64,000 bases of DNA, taken from Fluviicola sp. Its GTDB lineage: Bacteria; Bacteroidota; Bacteroidia; Flavobacteriales_D; Crocinitomicaceae. The notes below the pieces were generated by a model. It saw only the letters and a program-made list of their open reading frames with translations, made no database searches and was not told the origin of the DNA. The position numbers and the translations under genes were made by a program. The stretch lies in NCBI GenBank assembly GCA_002734065.2, contig NVXU02000025.1, positions 62,001 to 126,000 of the forward strand. The letters are read 5' to 3'. Shown here in pieces: positions 62,701 to 64,000 of this stretch. The first letter of the stretch is position 1, and every line of letters starts with the position of its first letter.

Positions 62701-64000
62701 CGGCCAACTTCAATAGTGTTGCGGCTTCTCAATTAGAATGTGTTAATTATTCTGGTATGACAAATACAGGTGTTACATTAACAACCTATTTTTCTACCGA
62801 TGTTACCAGTAATACAAACTGGACTTTTGACACAACCGCTCCAGTAGTTGCAGGTTTCACTGCTGATGGTCCTTTCTGTTTTGGAGATACAACATTGTTT
62901 ACCAATACATCTGTTGCATTTTCTGGAAATTCTGCAGATTTTACCTCTCAATGGTATTACAACGACACAACGACGGGTTACTTCTTGAATCCTCCCACTG
63001 ATTCTACATGGATCAACTACGAAGTAGATACACTTCAACATGTTTTTGCCGTTGCAGGAGATATTTATGTTGACTTAGTGACTATTTATGCGAATTTCTG
63101 TACGGATACAATTACAGATACTGTTCACATTAACAACCCTCAAATGGCACTGATTTCTTCTGAAGCACCTGCTATAATTTGCCTTGGAGATTCCGTCGCT
63201 TTTAGTGCTATAAGTTTAAGTTCGGGGTTGGATTTTCAATTTTTCTTAAATGGCACTGCAATTAATGCAATCCCTTCTCCGAATGACACATTATACACAA
63301 CAGATACACTCGCAAATGGAGATGTTGTGGGCCTACTTGCTTACGAAAACGGATGTGTGGCAGACTCAATGGACACAATACAATACACCGTTAATGTTCT
63401 TCCTGTAATTACTTGGTTTTCCAGTGATGTGGACACAAGTATTTGTGCTACGGATAGTGTTTACTTTAGCGCTTTTGGAGGAGATACGTACCAATACAAC
63501 ATCAATGGCACACCTATATCGGGGTTCTTAACTGACAGCTCTTATTCTACCAATAGTTTTATTGATAATGATAGTGTTTCCGTGACGGTTAGAATAGATT
63601 CTACCCAATGTCTCAATGAGACACCACCCATGGTTTTTGAAGTGCTGCCCCTACCAACAACCTCTCTTGCAAGTTCAATTGTAACCACTAACATCTGTGA
63701 TGGAACATCTGTGACCTTTACTGGTTCGGGAGCAAATACTTATGAGTTCTTTATCAATGGTGTTTCTCAAGGAGCAGCAAGTGCAATAACAACTTTGACA
63801 ACAACAACCTTGGTCTCAACCGATACGGTTAGAGTAATGGGCTACAATACGCTGGGCGGGTGTAGCTTTATGGCTCCACAGTCTTATACATTCATCGTAG
63901 ATGGCTTGCCCAATACTATTTTAAACTTTACCGATGCTGATACTTCAATTTGTTCGAATACTTCTACTGTTTTTACAGCATCTGGAGCCTCTTTGTATGA
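59730..64000 (+). CDS. Giant modular surface protein, partial (3' end outside window)
   Basis: The frame from the ATG at 59730 stays open in all segments I translated, giving at least 1423 residues. A signal peptide (MRIIVLLSFLSSLCIANYAYS) is followed by three related modules of about 330 residues. Each opens with a Trp/Gly motif: HYWIGGTGNWSAITSW (Trp26), YYWINGTGNWSDTIQW (Trp360) and FYWIADGGNWSDGNQW (Trp689), then SGG, a Pro and DN/DT.(V/I).FD. From about residue 1030 there are Ig/PKD-like repeats (FCFGDTTLFTNTS, ICLGDSVAFSAIS, ICDGTSVTFTGSG). A T9SS sorting domain is expected beyond the window. It is probably a surface adhesin. Confidence 0.88.
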   Translation, partial: MRIIVLLSFLSSLCIANYAYSVDHYWIGGTGNWSAITSWSATSGGAAGTTIPTATDNAIFDNNSGLASNADIVTLDGTVTMDSLILSAVPNSFTMNSVLASIDVNGSIVGNAFGLNFTWVGGIINMLTTIPESITSGAIIWEQGFVINGAGGSVTLLDNLNIGGNTFSTIQGSFLANGTTLTCGDFTSTGTLVRSIDIINSIVNCNGASWQITTPANLTWLYAPSTINISSPVPAMTFSGGSLMYDTIRSTTPQLSFIANNTVQLFDSQNSFRINNNDTLYVDSLRIASACLTPLTIESVNPLGVSAYIQKIGFPTLSQSYLLINNVDAVTVGPEIYNLSASDTINGADGWNIISQDYYWINGTGNWSDTIQWSLTSGGPNTSCIPTVNDNVFFDANSGLASVADVVTFDIPFAIHNFNFQGVLNPFAFAGAVASVEIQGDLIANGSANFTYTGDINLNPYAAINVSSIGQQYDNNINVMGTDTVLFVDDFNTLRNINLSQGNLVAENIQVDCFDFYSDSINTRIFNIDSTLFNLAGTVWRIDSTGLVFSDIPSRINLNNIGVVSFTGGHQAYDTIKSFTTEIQLFSNNSIRLLELDSSNLTLDNGSLQQIDSLISFGDCTNKTIIQSLNPALASAQIQKTGFNIYTGVGLSINNVDALFTSNEEYHIVSSDTTNGADGWLYKGANFYWIADGGNWSDGNQWSLSSGGLPAGCVPRRPDTVYFDLLSFTLAGQVVLVDSVAEFSKMDWTSTAFASTLDLDTNVISYGDVTFYPSLLVTRGVLNHNFSFRQQAVLDPDSSYIDCSIGVNMTSVTDSLLLIDYLEMSDSSGIVLRSGEFYSQNNNIITGDIYVLNDPASGSDARKLDLGSSTVDLFSSFNSETDTTFTFFAGTSVINIGDTLGKQNSLKTQGLSFNEVNLDFSELTTNFPTAGTPVIQEVKGNNAFNKLRVAKASHVYFMSGSTQTINDSLIMVGNCRDSIFIFSSDTAAFTAANFNSVAASQLECVNYSGMTNTGVTLTTYFSTDVTSNTNWTFDTTAPVVAGFTADGPFCFGDTTLFTNTSVAFSGNSADFTSQWYYNDTTTGYFLNPPTDSTWINYEVDTLQHVFAVAGDIYVDLVTIYANFCTDTITDTVHINNPQMALISSEAPAIICLGDSVAFSAISLSSGLDFQFFLNGTAINAIPSPNDTLYTTDTLANGDVVGLLAYENGCVADSMDTIQYTVNVLPVITWFSSDVDTSICATDSVYFSAFGGDTYQYNINGTPISGFLTDSSYSTNSFIDNDSVSVTVRIDSTQCLNETPPMVFEVLPLPTTSLASSIVTTNICDGTSVTFTGSGANTYEFFINGVSQGAASAITTLTTTTLVSTDTVRVMGYNTLGGCSFMAPQSYTFIVDGLPNTILNFTDADTSICSNTSTVFTASGASLY

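Overview
The window is AT-rich Bacteroidota DNA, most likely from the order Flavobacteriales (Crocinitomicaceae or Cryomorphaceae-like). The main evidence is type IX secretion (T9SS): type A and type B C-terminal sorting domains, SprB-type repeats, PorP/SprF and PorW/SprE. Other evidence is the split F-ATPase operon (atpBEFHAG without atpDC), Bacteroidota promoter boxes of the TAnnTTTG type, and frequent TTG starts. I found no rRNA, tRNA, insertion sequence, prophage or CRISPR array.

Layout. 0-3.7 kb: formate-tetrahydrofolate ligase, a family 2 glycosyltransferase and a secreted protein of unknown function. 3.7-6.3 kb: a tightly overlapping minus-strand operon in which a HigB/HigA-like toxin-antitoxin pair is read into diacylglycerol kinase and exonuclease VII (xseA, xseB). 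6.4-12 kb: phosphoglycerate kinase, a T9SS cargo protein, a pirin and an FMN reductase. 12.2-17.4 kb: a LemA / M48 protease / DinB / Crp-Fnr operon, divergent from an ECF sigma factor and its probable membrane anti-sigma partner, then a two-domain OmpA-like protein. 17.5-22.7 kb: a T9SS-exported subtilisin, a PrcB-type lipoprotein and a GH113-like glycosidase. 22.9-29.9 kb: a SpoIIM / DUF4129 / DUF4350 / MoxR / DUF58 operon. 29.9-35.5 kb: a repeat-rich stretch of small secreted proteins, a TauE/SafE transporter and an NlpC/P60-CapA fusion. 35.6-41.5 kb: the ATP synthase operon. 41.5-46 kb: bactofilin, porW and a YebC-family protein. 46-59.5 kb: a LytTR response regulator, a TPR histidine kinase and a T9SS adhesin operon (OmpA-family protein, PorP/SprF, two 12-repeat SprB-like giants). 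59.7 kb to the end: the start of another giant surface protein, cut by the window edge.

How it fits together. Most of the second half concerns the cell envelope. PorW is a T9SS component, PorP/SprF-family proteins partner with type B sorted adhesins, and the SprB-like proteins are the probable cargo. The kinase and regulator beside the operon may control it. The porW/bactofilin/atpZ genes run directly towards the ATP synthase operon.

The most unusual signals are not genes. (1) Two perfect 54-bp palindromes share a 28-bp core (GTA.GGG...GTCGCGAC...CCC.TAC) whose differences are compensated on both sides, while the outer 13-bp arms are unrelated between copies. One lies between atpA and atpG. 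(2) A terminator-like hairpin lies between atpE and atpF, so both structured sites in the ATP synthase operon fall where subunit stoichiometry drops. (3) Two degenerate arrays of about 25-bp TTAGA units have very similar spacing. (4) Seven tandem GTGATGA units separate a sigma factor from its putative anti-sigma factor. (5) A long direct repeat containing the 3' end of the DUF58 gene flanks one orphan gene.
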